Source of the DNA: Asterella californica
Lineage: Eukaryota > Streptophyta > Marchantiopsida > Marchantiales > Aytoniaceae
Reading direction: 5' to 3'
NCBI GenBank assembly: GCA_036924285.1
Contig: JAYKYS010000004.1
Coordinates: 19,810,001-19,874,000 of the forward strand
DNA: 64,000 nt
Part shown: one piece after another, positions 22,183-34,075 of the stretch
How positions within the stretch are numbered: position 1 is the first letter of the stretch
Layout: each line of letters starts with the position of its first letter
Translations under genes and position numbers: made by a program
Notes under the pieces: generated by a model
Seen by the model: only the letters and a program-made list of their open reading frames with translations
What the model was told of the DNA's origin: nothing
Database searches by the model: none

Positions 22183-23925
22183 ATGGCATCAGCAAGCGTT
22201 AAGTTCACCTGGCTTCTTTTCGCCAGCGTGCTACTCTTCGCAACTGCAGTCTGTGCTGCAGCGACTAGTACTCCTTATGCCTCCGGCCTGTCAGAGTACT
22301 ACTACGCAAGATCTTGTCCTCAAGCGACAAAGATAGTAGACGCTTACGTCACGAAATTCCTCAGGATAAACAGGACCTTCGCTGCGGCCTTCAACAGATT
22401 GCAGTTCCATGACTGCTGGGTTGGGGTAAGCATATAACTTATCCGCCTCAGGACTCGTTTTTAATTTTGCAAGAAGACATACCGTGATGGTTTTTCTTGT
22501 CCACGCTAGCCCGAAGTACAATCAAGCTTAAGGTCACAGTCATAACGTTAACTATCTTCGAATTCTTCTCCTGCGCCCTTCAAAAGTTTCGTGTTCATTC
22601 CGTGCACGTGTGTGGAACACAGTTACATTCATCTTGTCGGATATCAACTGGTTGTATGGCTTCCACCCTTAATGACTACTGTGGTTGGCCATTCAGGGAT
22701 GTGACGGCTCTGTTCTTTTGAACTCAACCGCAACAAACCAAGCAGAAAGGGAAGCCCATGTGAACTTCGGCCTCAGAGGAGTTGCCGAGGTCGATGAGAT
22801 CAAGGCAGCTCTTGAAAAGGCCTGCCCAGGAGTTGTGTCGTGCGCAGATATTCTCATTTTGGCTGCTCGTGACGCCACCCACAAAGTGAGTACCGTACCA
22901 TTTAATTTCTAAGAATGAGATGACAGAAGAATATCTAGACACTCTCTTAGCAATGAATGAATCGCTCCATCAAAGTATGCTATGGCCAGCGTGCCCGATC
23001 GCCACTGATTCACAAAAATATACAGGTCGGGGGTCCTAGATGGTCCGTAGCACTGGGCCGCAAGGACTCACGAGTGTCATCAGCCTTGACGGCCGACACA
23101 AACCTGCCGTTCCCAGTTTTGCCCTTCAGCGGCCTTGTTGCGAACTTCGCTGCCAAGGGATTCAACGCAAGAGAAATGATTGTGCTTTCAGGTATTTCGT
23201 TTCACTACTCTCGAGCTCGCTATCAGTTTTAGAACGTTCAGCTATATATAGTTTGGATACTCCTTTAATTGCCTCCGGATCCGTAAAACGTGTACAATGG
23301 AGGTTGATGAGCGCTGATCATGATCAGATCTAGATGGATCACTGATGAGTGTCCTGACTCACGGGTTATTGTTCACAAAACAGTAGAGTATATATACTTT
23401 GCTGCTCCTGATCAGATGCATGATAGCTTCTGTTAATATCAGAATGGAGTAAAGCACATGAAGCTCTGGAATTCCAAGCAAGCTAATTAGTGTTACATGA
23501 AATGGCCGTTTGCAGGTGCGCACACCATCGGCCAGTCTCACTGCAACGGAATCCTGCCACACTTGTACAACTTCACCGGGGGAAACAACGCCACGGACAC
23601 TGACCCCTCCATGAACAAGAGCTTCGCTGCTGTCCTGAAGAAACGGTGTCCCCAGGGCAACAGGACCAACACTGTCGTCCTGGACTCCACGGCTAGTCAG
23701 TTTGATCGTGCCTACTACAAGAATGTCCTCTCCGGAAGAGGAATCTTCATCACTGACTCCGCCCTCATCACCAACAGAGTAGGAAAGCAAGTTGTCACTC
23801 AGTTCTCCAAGCCAAAGTCGCCCTTCTTCAAGGAGTTTGCCGCAGCTATGGTGAAGATGGGTAATCTCGGAGTGCTGACCGGATCTAAAGGTGAGATCCG
23901 CAAGAAGTGCCAATGGGTGAACTAG
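22183..23925 (+). CDS. Class III peroxidase, right-arm copy
   Basis: Intact secretory haem peroxidase with four exons: 22183-22425, 22697-22885, 23026-23191 and 23516-23925. Intron phases are 0, 0 and 1, with GT..AG borders, matching the classical plant class III pattern. The 335-residue product has a signal peptide ([20 protein letters not shown]...), distal site [32 protein letters not shown] and proximal [12 protein letters not shown]. It ends with [11 protein letters not shown]. Asn-x-Ser/Thr sites (NRT, NST, NFT, NAT) suggest a glycosylated apoplastic enzyme. It is divergently oriented to the left-arm gene, with starts about 15 kb apart, and the sequences are nearly identical. The substrate cannot be told from sequence. 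Confidence 0.96.
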
Positions 23926-24754
23926 CTAGCTAGGATGTCACAATCGACAATAGAGAGGAAGATATATAGAGCATAAAGAATATTAATCACCGGATGTAGT
24001 AGCTAGCTAGCTATATCAGCTGGCAGCTCGAGCTCCGGATCCGAAATTCTTTTCAAAGCAAATATGTGTCTAGATCGATCTCCCGACACCCTTTTTCAGT
24101 TCTCAGATAAGTTAGATTTGATTCAGAACCTTTCGTGGATCGAAAATAAGCTTGAGATACGACGCCACGTGCACAAGGATCTTGTCTAGGTTTGACTAGA
24201 AGGCTCGCGGAATATTACAAACTTCTCAGGACAGAGATCTAGAGGACGTGTGCGTCTTTTGCTATTCGGCAGTACGTACTGAGGCTAGGGCAAGGAATGC
24301 TCTAGCCTAATTGTTTAAGCTAGCTGGCTAGTCCACGGGTCTGTACAAAAGAAGTTCGCACGGAATTGTAAGACTTAGTATTCGTTATCCATGAAATTTG
24401 ATCACGAGGCCTCGGGCTGAAGTTTAGTGTTACATGAATAAAAGAGAACTTACGGTTCTTTGAGAAACATATCGGATTCCGCAGTTTTGACAATAGATGA
24501 GTCTGGCACATGGTCTTGCCATTGCAGTTGGTGGCTTCTACTCGATCGGGTGGTAGCTCGTTTACGTACATAGAAACCAGATTTCTCACAGAACTCTCTC
24601 ATGATCAGATTGCGAGTTTGTCTTGTCCGTGAGTTGATGACAGTACAGCCCTGATGTGAGGAGGCATGATCGTAATCTTCCAGCCCCATCGAGTCTTGAG
24701 CCTTTAGATCTCAATTCGTTTCGGCTAGTAGGAATGCAGTATAGTGGATCACCA

Positions 24755-27428
24755 GTCCACTCCACTGTGATTGGCACAAAAGCCAGTTCGCATTACAATC
24801 GTCTTCAACGTTACACGACCGCCTTTCGAATTCGCATGGGTGGACCCTGGTGTAAGTAGGTTAACGTTGATCTAATCAAGTAAAGTAGTACTGAAACTCA
24901 CAAGAAACCATAATTGCATGCACCGGTTCTTTCCATGTATCCTCTTTTCTTGAACATGTCCAGTCTTGGGACTGATTTTGGGTACACATGAGGTGTGTGG
25001 GTCATCCGTAACGTTAACGTGTAAACGAGCATTCAGGTCTATATGGTTATTCAAGTCATGATCAGCTATATAGTCTAATGTTTTGTTTCGAGAACAACAA
25101 ATAAAGCTAGTTAATTACTTAAATTTGCGCATCCATCATGATCAGGATTCAGGTAGCAGCACTGGGCAGGCGACAGCAAAATTCAAGCACCCGCGCGAAC
25201 GTGGTTTAGTTTCCGACAGTCGTTATGTATATATATCTCGGGCAGGACACGCTCATCATGATTTTACCCGGATCCGCGCACGTGCTACGTCGACGAAGCT
25301 TAAGGAAAGTAAAGCTCTTGCAATGGAACATATTGACCGTTTTTGATTTCGTCAATTGTAATGCTTTCTAGTTTGCAACAAAATTAGCTAAGATCCACGA
25401 TCTAGAACATGAAATAATGAAATGAAAACATGAGACCCCGCTAGCTCTAATTAAGGTTCCAGATGCCTCTGCATGCATATTACTCGCGTGACATGAGTAA
25501 TTTACAAGCAGTTTCCGTAGAAAATGTCAGTAATCCCCCCATGGCTAGCTGAGCTCCCGTGGTACTGATCACCATGCATGTAATTAGCTTCTCAAATGAC
25601 ACCCTTGAGTTAATGTGCCAGTGGAAGTTGTTCGGGCAGGGCTCAAGACAAGTCTGGGTTCTCTGTTATGACCAAAACGTTTAATTGAGATGCATATGTA
25701 GTATGGAGTTAATTGTTAGCCACCTACAATTTATCCTCTACCTCAAGCTTGGAGCCCTACCAGTTATATGACTTCAAAGCTGTGTACCGTTCAAAGACTA
25801 GTACTCGAGCTCAATGTTCTGACCTACAGAACTAACTGTGCGCACGTGCTGGGTAGCTAGCCTAGGCCTGAGCGACGTCTCGATATTGAATACGTTATTC
25901 TGGGCATACATACATATTATACGTCTGATGATTAATTAACAGTAATACTCCAATTTCTGTTTTATTGCTACATCAGATCGGAGTATGCTAATGCTTCGAA
26001 TTTGAACTGGAACCATAAGATCTTTTCATCCGTTACGTACATAGTGCATGATAGTGACTAGATCCTGTCTGTGAATTAAACACTACTTAAAGTTTATGGT
26101 GCTTGTGAACGCTACGTACAAATTTACATTCAGGATCCTAGTCAGATCCTAAGCTAATTAAGCAGGGATCCCCATGCTCACTGTCAACAGTTTGATGTTC
26201 AGCTCTCATCCTCGGATCCGATCCAGAGCCAGGATCATGAGAGTATGTGAACCGGCCATCACTGTTACATTTGATCCCACCTGAGTGGTAGGCAATCGCT
26301 TCTCAGTAAGAGTCAACATGATTTTCTCAAGTCAATCCATCATTTGTTTCACTGCCTAGAGTGACTTCTGATTTGTGAGTTCACCGATGTTATATGTGGT
26401 AGCTAGTGCAGCATCCTCAGTCTCTACACCCGCAGTGTCTCAGCCGATTTCAGTTGCTTTTGAACAGGAATCCTTGCTGGCTGATTCGTGGACACCTGTG
26501 CTGACGCTGTGAAAGGATATCGATCTGAAGAGAGATCAGATGACAAGATCGCACAAGTCTGACCGCACAGAAGTTGACGTCCAGTCTTTAGCTGCAGCAC
26601 ATGGTGCCGATTGCTGGGGCAACCATTGCGCGCGCCAGGCTTCCTGTATACGTATCCAGACCCGGATAGGTAGATCAATCATAGTACCGAGTGGTTACCA
26701 TAAATTATCCAATCTTTGCCGTGCATGGTAAAGACATTCTCATCCCTCACAAGTTCATAGGGTTGAAATTTCTACTCAAAATCCCTGGAAAATAGTTGCC
26801 TTCGAATTCGTTGAAGGAACGTTTAAACAATGATCAGTTCACTTGAATAGCACTTGGTACTGTTCTATGAGCTGACTTTGTAAGTTAAATACTGGAGGAT
26901 CGCCGTTTATCTCGAGGACAGTGAAGTATATTTCAATTCTCTTCAGTGGCATAAGCATTAAAAAATATATTAACTGTATCCTTGACTAATACTTTTGCAC
27001 CAGTTGTGCACTTTCTTAGGAACAGCAGATGACCTCGAAACTTCCTGGATGGGCATGATCTCTCCCCAGTAGATTAATCATGGGTAGGCTTCTCCGGGAA
27101 GTCTGCACTGTGAAGAGTATAAAGCGAACCTCAGCTCAGAAGACTATCATCATTTCAAATTCCTTGATCTTGAGCCTTTCAATTGAGTTCTGTATCAGTG
27201 GTTGCCACCAAAACATAGGTGCGCCCAAATTCCCTCAGTTGAGTGTGTACGTGAATGATTCACATGTACAGATTTGTTTGCTTGCTTAGACTCTAGACGT
27301 TAAACACAATGTCATCGATATCTAGACAGAGAAATATTTGAGTACTTCGTACTGCAAGTCACTGCAGCTGTGCATTGTAATATTGTACATCTCGGGCTCT
27401 AGTACCAACTAATGGAATGCTCACTAAT
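24755..27428. other. Intergenic stretch between the right arm and the next peroxidase
   Basis: About 2.7 kb with no supported gene. Short frames at 25083-25346 and 26540-26731 match nothing. Non-repetitive as far as I can see. Confidence 0.45.
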
Positions 27429-27435
27429 TATATAA
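27429..27435 (+). promoter_or_regulatory. TATA box candidate of the fourth peroxidase
   Basis: TATATAA 86 bp upstream of the ATG at 27515; spacing is similar to that in the arm copies. Confidence 0.4.
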
Positions 27436-27514
27436 CATCAGCCGATCCGTGTCTGTTTTATTTGCGTGCATGCAGGCAATTGCAACTGGTACAGAACCAA
27501 GAAGGTTGGATAGA

Positions 27515-29189
27515 ATGGAATCAGCAAGGCTAAGCATGTTCTGCATTTGGATGTGTTTCGCCGTATTGGTGGTTCTTGCACCAATCACGGCTGCAGGCCT
27601 AGGGAGTGTTTATGCCCCGGGCCTGTCAGAGGACTTCTACCAGAAGACTTGCCCTCAAGCAGCTGAGATTGTAGATTATTACGTCACGAAGTTCCTCAAG
27701 AAGGACGGAACCTTTGCCGGTGCCTTCAACAGATTGCAGTTTCATGATTGCTGGGTTGGGGTACGTCTCATACTCTTTATTTCTTTAATTTGAATGAATG
27801 AGGCTTGACGTTCATTCATGAATGAGGCTTGACGAGGCTTCCCTCGATCTTGGAATGGGCAATGAGTATAAACTTCCTACTGGCAACTGCAAGGAGAATC
27901 AGAAATATAAAGCGGAATTAAAATTTGGTACTCATATCAGTCACGGTAGAATCATCATCACGATGATGGTTTCCTCCTTTGACTACTATAGTACTTCTAG
28001 AACTATAGTAGTCTTGGAACATTGGCCTCTGAAATTGTTCTCCCTCCAGATCAAAGGTTACTGTTTCTTATCACTGCCCAAAATTTTGCAGGGATGTGAC
28101 GGCTCTGTTCTTTTGAACTCAACCACAACGAACCAAGCTGAGCGAGAAGCACACGTGAACTTCGGGCTCAGAGGTGTTGAAGAGGTGGATGAGATCAAGG
28201 CAGCGCTCGAATACGTTTGCCCGGGTGTCGTATCATGCGCAGACATTCTCATTCTGGCTGCTCGTGACGCCACCTACAAAGTGAGTTCCAATAGGACTTA
28301 ATCTATTTTCCATTCCACAGTTAAATCACTTTACATTTGGGCAAATTTTTCGACCCAGTTTTGTCTCTTGAACTCACACTCGAGAATACCTTTGCACAGG
28401 CCGGAGGTCCAAGATGGCCGGTGGCATTGGGTCGCAGAGACGGAAATGTGTCAGTGGACCTGTTAGCCGACGGGAACCTGCCCTTCCCAGTGTTGAACTT
28501 CAGCGGGCTTGTAGATAACTTTGCCCGCAAGAAATTCAGTGCAAGAGAAGTGGTCGTCCTCTCAGGTATTTACGTCTTCGCACTTGCCAGTTATATATCA
28601 TCTCAGTCGAGAGAGACACTTAAGCTTCCCTCTCATGGTAATCACAAAAACATGGCAAGGAGGCAGATTGAGAGTCCCGGCTGGTACTTTATTCGTCATG
28701 TCAGACGCCTCCTGTGTGAAGCGTGAGCTACGTATGTCATGTAACGTCGTGAATGATCGATGTATTGCATTGTTCATAGGTGCTCACACTATTGGCCGGT
28801 CTCACTGCAATGGAATCCTCCCTCACTTGTACAACTTCACGGGGGGCGACAATGCCACTGACACGGACCCCACCATGAACAAGAAATTCGCTGCGTTCCT
28901 CAAGGAGCACTGTCCCCAGGGCAACAGGACCAACACCATCTTCCTGGACTCCACGGCGCATAAATTCGACCGCGCTTATTACAAGAACGTTCTCGCCGGG
29001 AAGGGAATCTTCATCACCGACTCCGCTCTCATCACCAACAGCGTAGGAAAGAAAGTCGTCGCTTCTTTCTCGAAAGCGAAGTCCACCTTTTACGAGGAGT
29101 TTGCTGCGGGAATGGTGAAGATGGGAAATCTCGGGGTGCTGACCGGTTCTCAGGGTGAAATCCGCAAGACATGCCAAGTCGTGAACTAG
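27515..29189 (+). CDS. Class III peroxidase, diverged intact paralogue
   Basis: Four exons at 27515-27760, 28092-28280, 28400-28565 and 28780-29189, with the same lengths (bar one codon in exon 1) and phases as the arm copies. The product is 336 residues. The signal peptide is [20 protein letters not shown] and following residues; a longer open frame reaches upstream, but this ATG aligns with the paralogues. Key sites are RLQFHDCWV (Trp again), [26 protein letters not shown] and [12 protein letters not shown]; the C-terminus is [11 protein letters not shown]. Exons 2 and 4 are close to the arm genes while introns are unrelated in length, so the duplication is older. Intron 1 contains a 12-bp hairpin (27981-28013) and a small duplication of GAATGAGGCTTGACG at 27795-27835. 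Confidence 0.96.
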
Positions 29190-30568
29190 CTGGGATGCAG
29201 CAGTTCATGACCAGAATGTGAAGAATCATTGAATCACTGAACATAGCAGCAGGTACTGTAGTGATTTAGTGGATTAAGGTGTCCAGGCATGCATGCACAA
29301 ATTCTTTTTAGTTAACATCAAGATTTTTAAGTTAGGATCCATTCATTTTCTAACTTCAGAATAAGCTCCAAGATTTGACGTCGCTAGTACTAGCTAGGAG
29401 TGGCAGATTAACATTCCTACCGTTGCCATTTGAACTGATTCAGAAGTGAGAATGTAGGACAGGTAGGACTTTTTTGAGCACTAGCTAGTTGCCTAATTAC
29501 CAACAAAACTGTTTTACTACAGCTAGCGCTGTTTACGACTGAGAATAAGTTTGCATTAGGACACCCACTACCGTTTTATGGCCAAAGATTTTCACGGACA
29601 TGAGATCTACACCAGCGGAGATGAGCTATGCGACCTGACTGAGCTCAAGGAGGTCTACATGGAGCTAATAAGAAATTTCGGGTTTCCAGCATTTGTTAAC
29701 GTTGTGGTGTCAAGAATCGAAGAGTGTCATGTGTATACATCTTGGAATTCTGGACCATGCGGCCCGTGCATTTGAGATCTGAATGTTGTGAAGCTGCAAG
29801 TGGATTGGAAGGATCTGTAACTGGATCTTGTTATTCTTTGTGGGGACTCAGGTTCCCAAAGATGTCTGAGAGAGAGCTCGTAGCAAAAGCGACGGGTCTG
29901 ACAACGGGACAACTAAGCAAACATACTTACTTATGAAGTCAACTTCTTTTTATCAAATCGAACTACGATACGAGTGCCTGTAATTCTAGATCTGGTTGAC
30001 TAGTACTATCGATAGGGTACCGTTCATTTCGCCGGAGTCATCACCCCTTTGAATTGTTCTAATATGTCCAGCTTCCCGATATGTTGTAGGTCTCGAACTG
30101 GTTAATAAATGCATGAGTACGAATCTTGCAACCGATGATCGAAGACAATTGCAAAATGCTCATGAATATCCAAAAGGTTCAGGAACTCAAGTTACAGGCA
30201 CAGGAGAAGATTTCCAGAATGAACTTAAAGATTAAACGATTTGCACTCCGCAACCTCTTCCTCCCGTGCAATACTTCACAAGATACGCAATAACCAAAAT
30301 TTGAATTTGTAACAGTCGTACCCAAGAGCAAACCTATTCTTTGCCTGACCAATATACAAGTGGGCATTTCACAGTTTTGCACTTGGTTGCACTTAACCAA
30401 GTCTAAGGTGCAGTAAGATCTTTTCGTATGTAAATTCAGTGCATTGTTCTATTCTGCCTATTCAACAAGCTATTGCACGTGGTCCACACAAAACATTCCA
30501 GAATTTGCATAATCACAAACAAATATTGCCGTACACATGCATGGACATATCCGAGATGTAATACACAG
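29190..30568. other. Stretch without a supported gene
   Basis: One short plus-strand frame (29578-29775, 65 codons, MAKDFHGHEIYTSGDELCDL...) has good composition but no family I know. The rest is plain intergenic sequence. Confidence 0.35.
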
Positions 30569-31190
30569 TCAGTGTAGTGTTGACCAAACTGAATAGTTGA
30601 TAGGCTCGAAACGAGTCATCTGCTCGTAGGCCTTGGAGAACGCCTGGAAGAAATCTACACTGTTGGCAGCGAAGTCTTGCATGAATGAGGCAGTGCGGGG
30701 GATCGTTGGCGAGGTCGTCGATTGAAAGCAGTCCTCTTCTGCCCACAGTGGCGTCGGTGTAGTACTGAGTGTCGAATCTGATGTTGCTGTCGTTGTTGGC
30801 AACCACAGTGTTGGGGTTCTTGAGGAATGCAGGTCACGAAGCTCTAAGCTGAGCCTGGAACAGCAAATTCGTCGAGAGCGTGGCATCTGGCTGAGGGTAC
30901 AAGCGGTTCTCGAAATAGGAGCAGTGAGCTACTCCAAAAGTGTGAGAACGTTAACCTGCCCGTCACAGAAAAACATGAGAAGCATGATCAGACTTCCGAG
31001 ATTAAGTAAACCATAATCTCAAATATACAAAATCGATCTTCGGACGGCGATGAGGAAAGGTGAGTGCTCTGAGTGGATTTGTGCCTTACCTAAGAGAGCA
31101 ACGGCGTCCTTAGTACCGATGCCCATTTCAGCGAAGACAGAACTTGTGAAATGCTGGCGTCGCCGGGGAAGAGACCAGCCTGTGCTGTGC
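30569..31190 (-). pseudogene. Decayed class III peroxidase of another subfamily
   Basis: Minus-strand fragments read GLFPGDASISQV, then after a frameshift SVFAEMGIGTKDAVALLG (31171-31089). After an intron comes HTFGVAHCSYFENRLYPQPD (proximal haem site of the GVAHC type), then an in-frame stop near LRAS*PAFLKN, then NDSNIRFDTQYYTDATVGRR. A second frameshift leads to ASFMQDFAANSVDFFQAFSK, which ends the C-terminal domain. The exons for the signal peptide and distal haem site are missing. The sequence differs clearly from the four nearby copies, so it is a separate, older lineage of the same superfamily. Confidence 0.85.
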
Positions 31191-31995
31191 AGAGTGCTCG
31201 CAGACAGAGAGTCTCTACGTCACAGAAGAACTGGAATTTGGATTCCTCCGGCCTAAAGTAAACGGCCAGAATTTCTCCACCAGCCACCGAACTGAGACTA
31301 TCTCCACCAGCCACCGAACCTGGATGATAAACCAGATCTTAATGCTTAATGATCAGAAGCTTACGCGGGGGCGACCAGAAATGTTGCTTCTCATCTGAAC
31401 GACACAGATATCTTTCCAGCTAGCATTTGGCCCTCCACGACCTTCGCACCAAGGATTGTCTGCAAGCCTGAGATGACATTCAGAACGTTAACCATGGAGA
31501 TACAATAAACTTTCAGCAACCACAGAAATTATGGTAGAACTTGAGCACTGCACAGGGCAGGAGATCTTAGTATATTAGGAGAAGGAATTATATTACGAGA
31601 AGAAATTCAGGTGTAACTCTCATGAGAAAGTTAGGAGGAAGAATCCGACTAGAAGCTGGGTCTTTGAAAATCGGCTGGACAAGATAAAATCTGCATCATA
31701 CCATAATAGATTTTCTTACATAACTTGCACAAACCACCTACCGCTTGGAGCAGTCGAATACGGGACACTGATCATAGCGCAGGCAAAAGATTGAGGAACA
31801 TAGAATCAAAAGGTCCGTACAAACAGCTCGCCATGTCCACGAATTTAGCTCCGATCAGCTTCCTGTCGTAATCAATCCTATGAAGAACAACTATATCAGG
31901 GTCGTGCTGGTTGTGGTCCGATCACATACATATACAGCAAAGATACTTCGGGATTCTCGCACCAATACTCTCATTCTATAACGGGAACATGAGAG
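31191..31995. other. Stretch without a supported gene
   Basis: May include more of the decayed peroxidase upstream of 31190, including a small duplication of CTCCACCAGCCACCGAAC near 31277-31318, but no further exon can be read with confidence. Confidence 0.35.
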
Positions 31996-32009
31996 AAGCT
32001 ACACTTTAC

Positions 32010-32178
32010 TCAGACCACGTTCATGTGCAGACCACCTTCACGAACTGTATCGCGTACCTTCAGATCCACACTCAGACCACTTTCATGTGCAGACCACCTT
32101 CACGAATTGTATCGCGTACCTTCACATCCACACTCAGGCCACCTTCATGTCCAGACCACCTTCACGAATTGTATCGCG
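32010..32178. repeat. 62-bp tandem repeat, three copies
   Basis: CAGACCACCTTCACGAA starts at 32028, 32090 and 32152, giving a strict 62-bp period with few mismatches (GTATCGCGTACCTTCA in each unit). No function evident. Confidence 0.93.
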
Positions 32179-32179
32179 A

Positions 32180-32930
32180 GTTCATCTCGTAGCGAGTGCT
32201 ACGTATAAACAAACAACTGGACTATGACGAGGGTTATTGCGGTGGGACCGATGTGCGAGAAGTTTTACGATTAGCTTAGCTAGCTCACAGTGTGTACTGG
32301 AGAAAGCAGGATTTGTTTGCCTATTTGGATCGTTGATATAAACACAACTAGGTTTACTAGCAAATCAGCACCGTCCAGTTGTCCTGGGTGGATTGGATAA
32401 CTTAGGGCGCCAAATTGGCGCTGAGGGATCCAATGTTCTCTACCTTCTTTGGCTCTCTGAGAGACTGCATCGGCATTGTTTCTTACAACGTCTGCTTTAG
32501 ACTTGGAGGAGCTTGTTTCTCATGTAGCCGGACGGCATGAGTTCTAGTCATCCTCGATCAGAAAGCGAGCCTCTTGACAACACCATACCAGAACTGAACT
32601 TTAGGATAATTATATATCCTAGTACCGTAGTGCTACAGTCAAACATGGTTATAATCGTTTACTTGGTGATCCCAAATTCTATCACTATAACGCCTCGTGA
32701 TTATAAATTTGTATTCTGAATCACATTCCTGATAGAAAAGTATTGAATCTAATTATATATGCAGATAATCACTTTAGTGAAAGAGAATTTGCAAATGTGA
32801 TTCAACAAATAAGATTATCGAAGAAAATTTATAAAATGTGAACCTTGTTTATTGTTCCTGGTATAAAGTATACAATGCTTCACGAACTTTTGCCACAAAA
32901 AATTTGGCAGTATAATTTTATTTACCTTAC
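32180..32930. other. Stretch without a supported gene
   Basis: AT-rich intergenic DNA leading into the satellite array; nothing recognised. Confidence 0.35.
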
Positions 32931-34075
32931 AAATTTTCATAAAATATCAGATTTGAAGTTCACTTGCAAGTACTTGTCACACCATGCGTAACGGCTATGC
33001 AAGTACCGGACACCATTATCATTTTGAAACACTAAGTAAAATATTCTCTTGTGCTGTTATACTTTTTCATAAATGTGACAACACCATGATGCTCAAAATA
33101 ATCCTTACACCTAACCTACACATTTTCAGGAAATGTCAGATTTGAAGTTCATTTGCAAGTACCAGACACCATTTCCATTTTTCAACATTAAGTATAATAT
33201 TCTCTTGTGATGTAATATTTTTTCATAAATGTGATAACACCATGAAGCTTAAAATGTCATTACACCTAGTCTACATATTTTCGGAAAATATCAGATTTGA
33301 AGTTCACTTGCAAGTACCAGACACCATTTCCAGTTTGCAACACTAAATATAATATTCCTTTGTGATGTTGTCTTTTGTCAAATGTGACAACATCTTGATG
33401 CTTAAAATGGTCATTTCACTTAGTCTACACATTTTCAGAAAATATCAGATTTGAAGTTCATCTGCAAGTACCGGACACCATTTCCATTTTGCAACACTAA
33501 GTGTAATATTCCCTTGTGATGTTGTCTTTTGTCAAATGTGACAACACCTTGATGCTTAAAATGGTCATTTCACTTAGTCTACACATTTTCAGAAAATATC
33601 AGATTTGAAGTTCACTTGCAAGTACCAGACATCATTTCCATTTTGCAACACTAAGTGTAATATTCTGTTGTGATGTTATATTTTTTGTCAATGTGATAAC
33701 ACCATGAAGTTTAAAATGGTAAATGTTTTATCTTGTCCGTTTATCCTTTCAAGGGGCATCGAACTGTCCTTTGTGGATAACCACAGTGTACCCGGACCAG
33801 TTTCACATGACAACGACTTTGTTGCACCTCCAACCGAGAGCAGGAGGATTTGAACCCCAGACCTTTCGCTTAGAGGTCCAGGACTCAACCATCTCACCTA
33901 CCGACCTTCTTCGGATCTTCGGTAGTTACATCTAGTCTACATATTTTTGGAAAATATCAGATTTGAAGTTCACTTGCAAGTACCAGACACCGTTTTCATT
34001 TTGCAACACTAAGTGTAATATTCTCTTGTGATGTAATCTTTGTCTATTGTTAGAACACCATGATGCTTGAAACTA
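32930..34075. repeat. ~154-bp satellite array, six units, one interrupted
   Basis: The landmark CAGATTTGAAGTTCA occurs at 32949, 33137, 33292, 33446, 33600 and 33958. Spacings are 188, 155, 154, 154 and 358 bp. Each unit continues with GCAAGTACCAGACACCATTT, GCAACACTAAGTGTAATATT and GATGCTTAAAATGGTCA. The last spacing equals one unit plus an insertion of about 204 bp. Units are AT-rich and have no coding potential. Confidence 0.93.
33719..33923 (-). mobile_element. tRNA-derived SINE candidate inside the satellite
   Basis: A ~204-bp sequence splits one satellite unit. Read on the minus strand, its head (33923-33840) looks like a tRNA: a GATGGTTGAGTCCTGG A-box-like region, an anticodon-stem-like GACCT...AGGTC, and an exact polymerase III B box GGTTCAAATCC (33856-33846). 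A ~120-bp unrelated tail follows. The size and the clean insertion fit a SINE. Target duplications are too short or eroded to define. Confidence 0.6.

Larger units (their letters stand above)
20970..24754 (-). repeat. Right arm of the large inverted repeat
   Basis: Reverse complement of 4654 to ~8410. The arms differ by scattered substitutions plus small indels. One example is at 21436-21465, where the left arm has a short TTGACTAGTAC hairpin and the right arm has unrelated bases. Another is an extra TTTAACGTTATG repeat at 21050-21080 in the right arm. Confidence 0.95.

Noticed and set aside
23359..23913. 184-codon frame antisense to peroxidase exon 4 (and its mirror at 5495-6049)
   Set aside because: It is the complement of a well-supported exon; its openness follows from the exon's codon bias, and it is duplicated only because the inverted repeat is.
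28737..29177. 146-codon antisense frame over exon 4 of the third intact peroxidase
   Set aside because: Same cause as the antisense frames in the arms; no independent evidence.
33840..33923. A functional tRNA gene on the minus strand
   Set aside because: B box is perfect but the acceptor stem and D arm do not fold convincingly, and it lies inside a clean 204-bp insertion.
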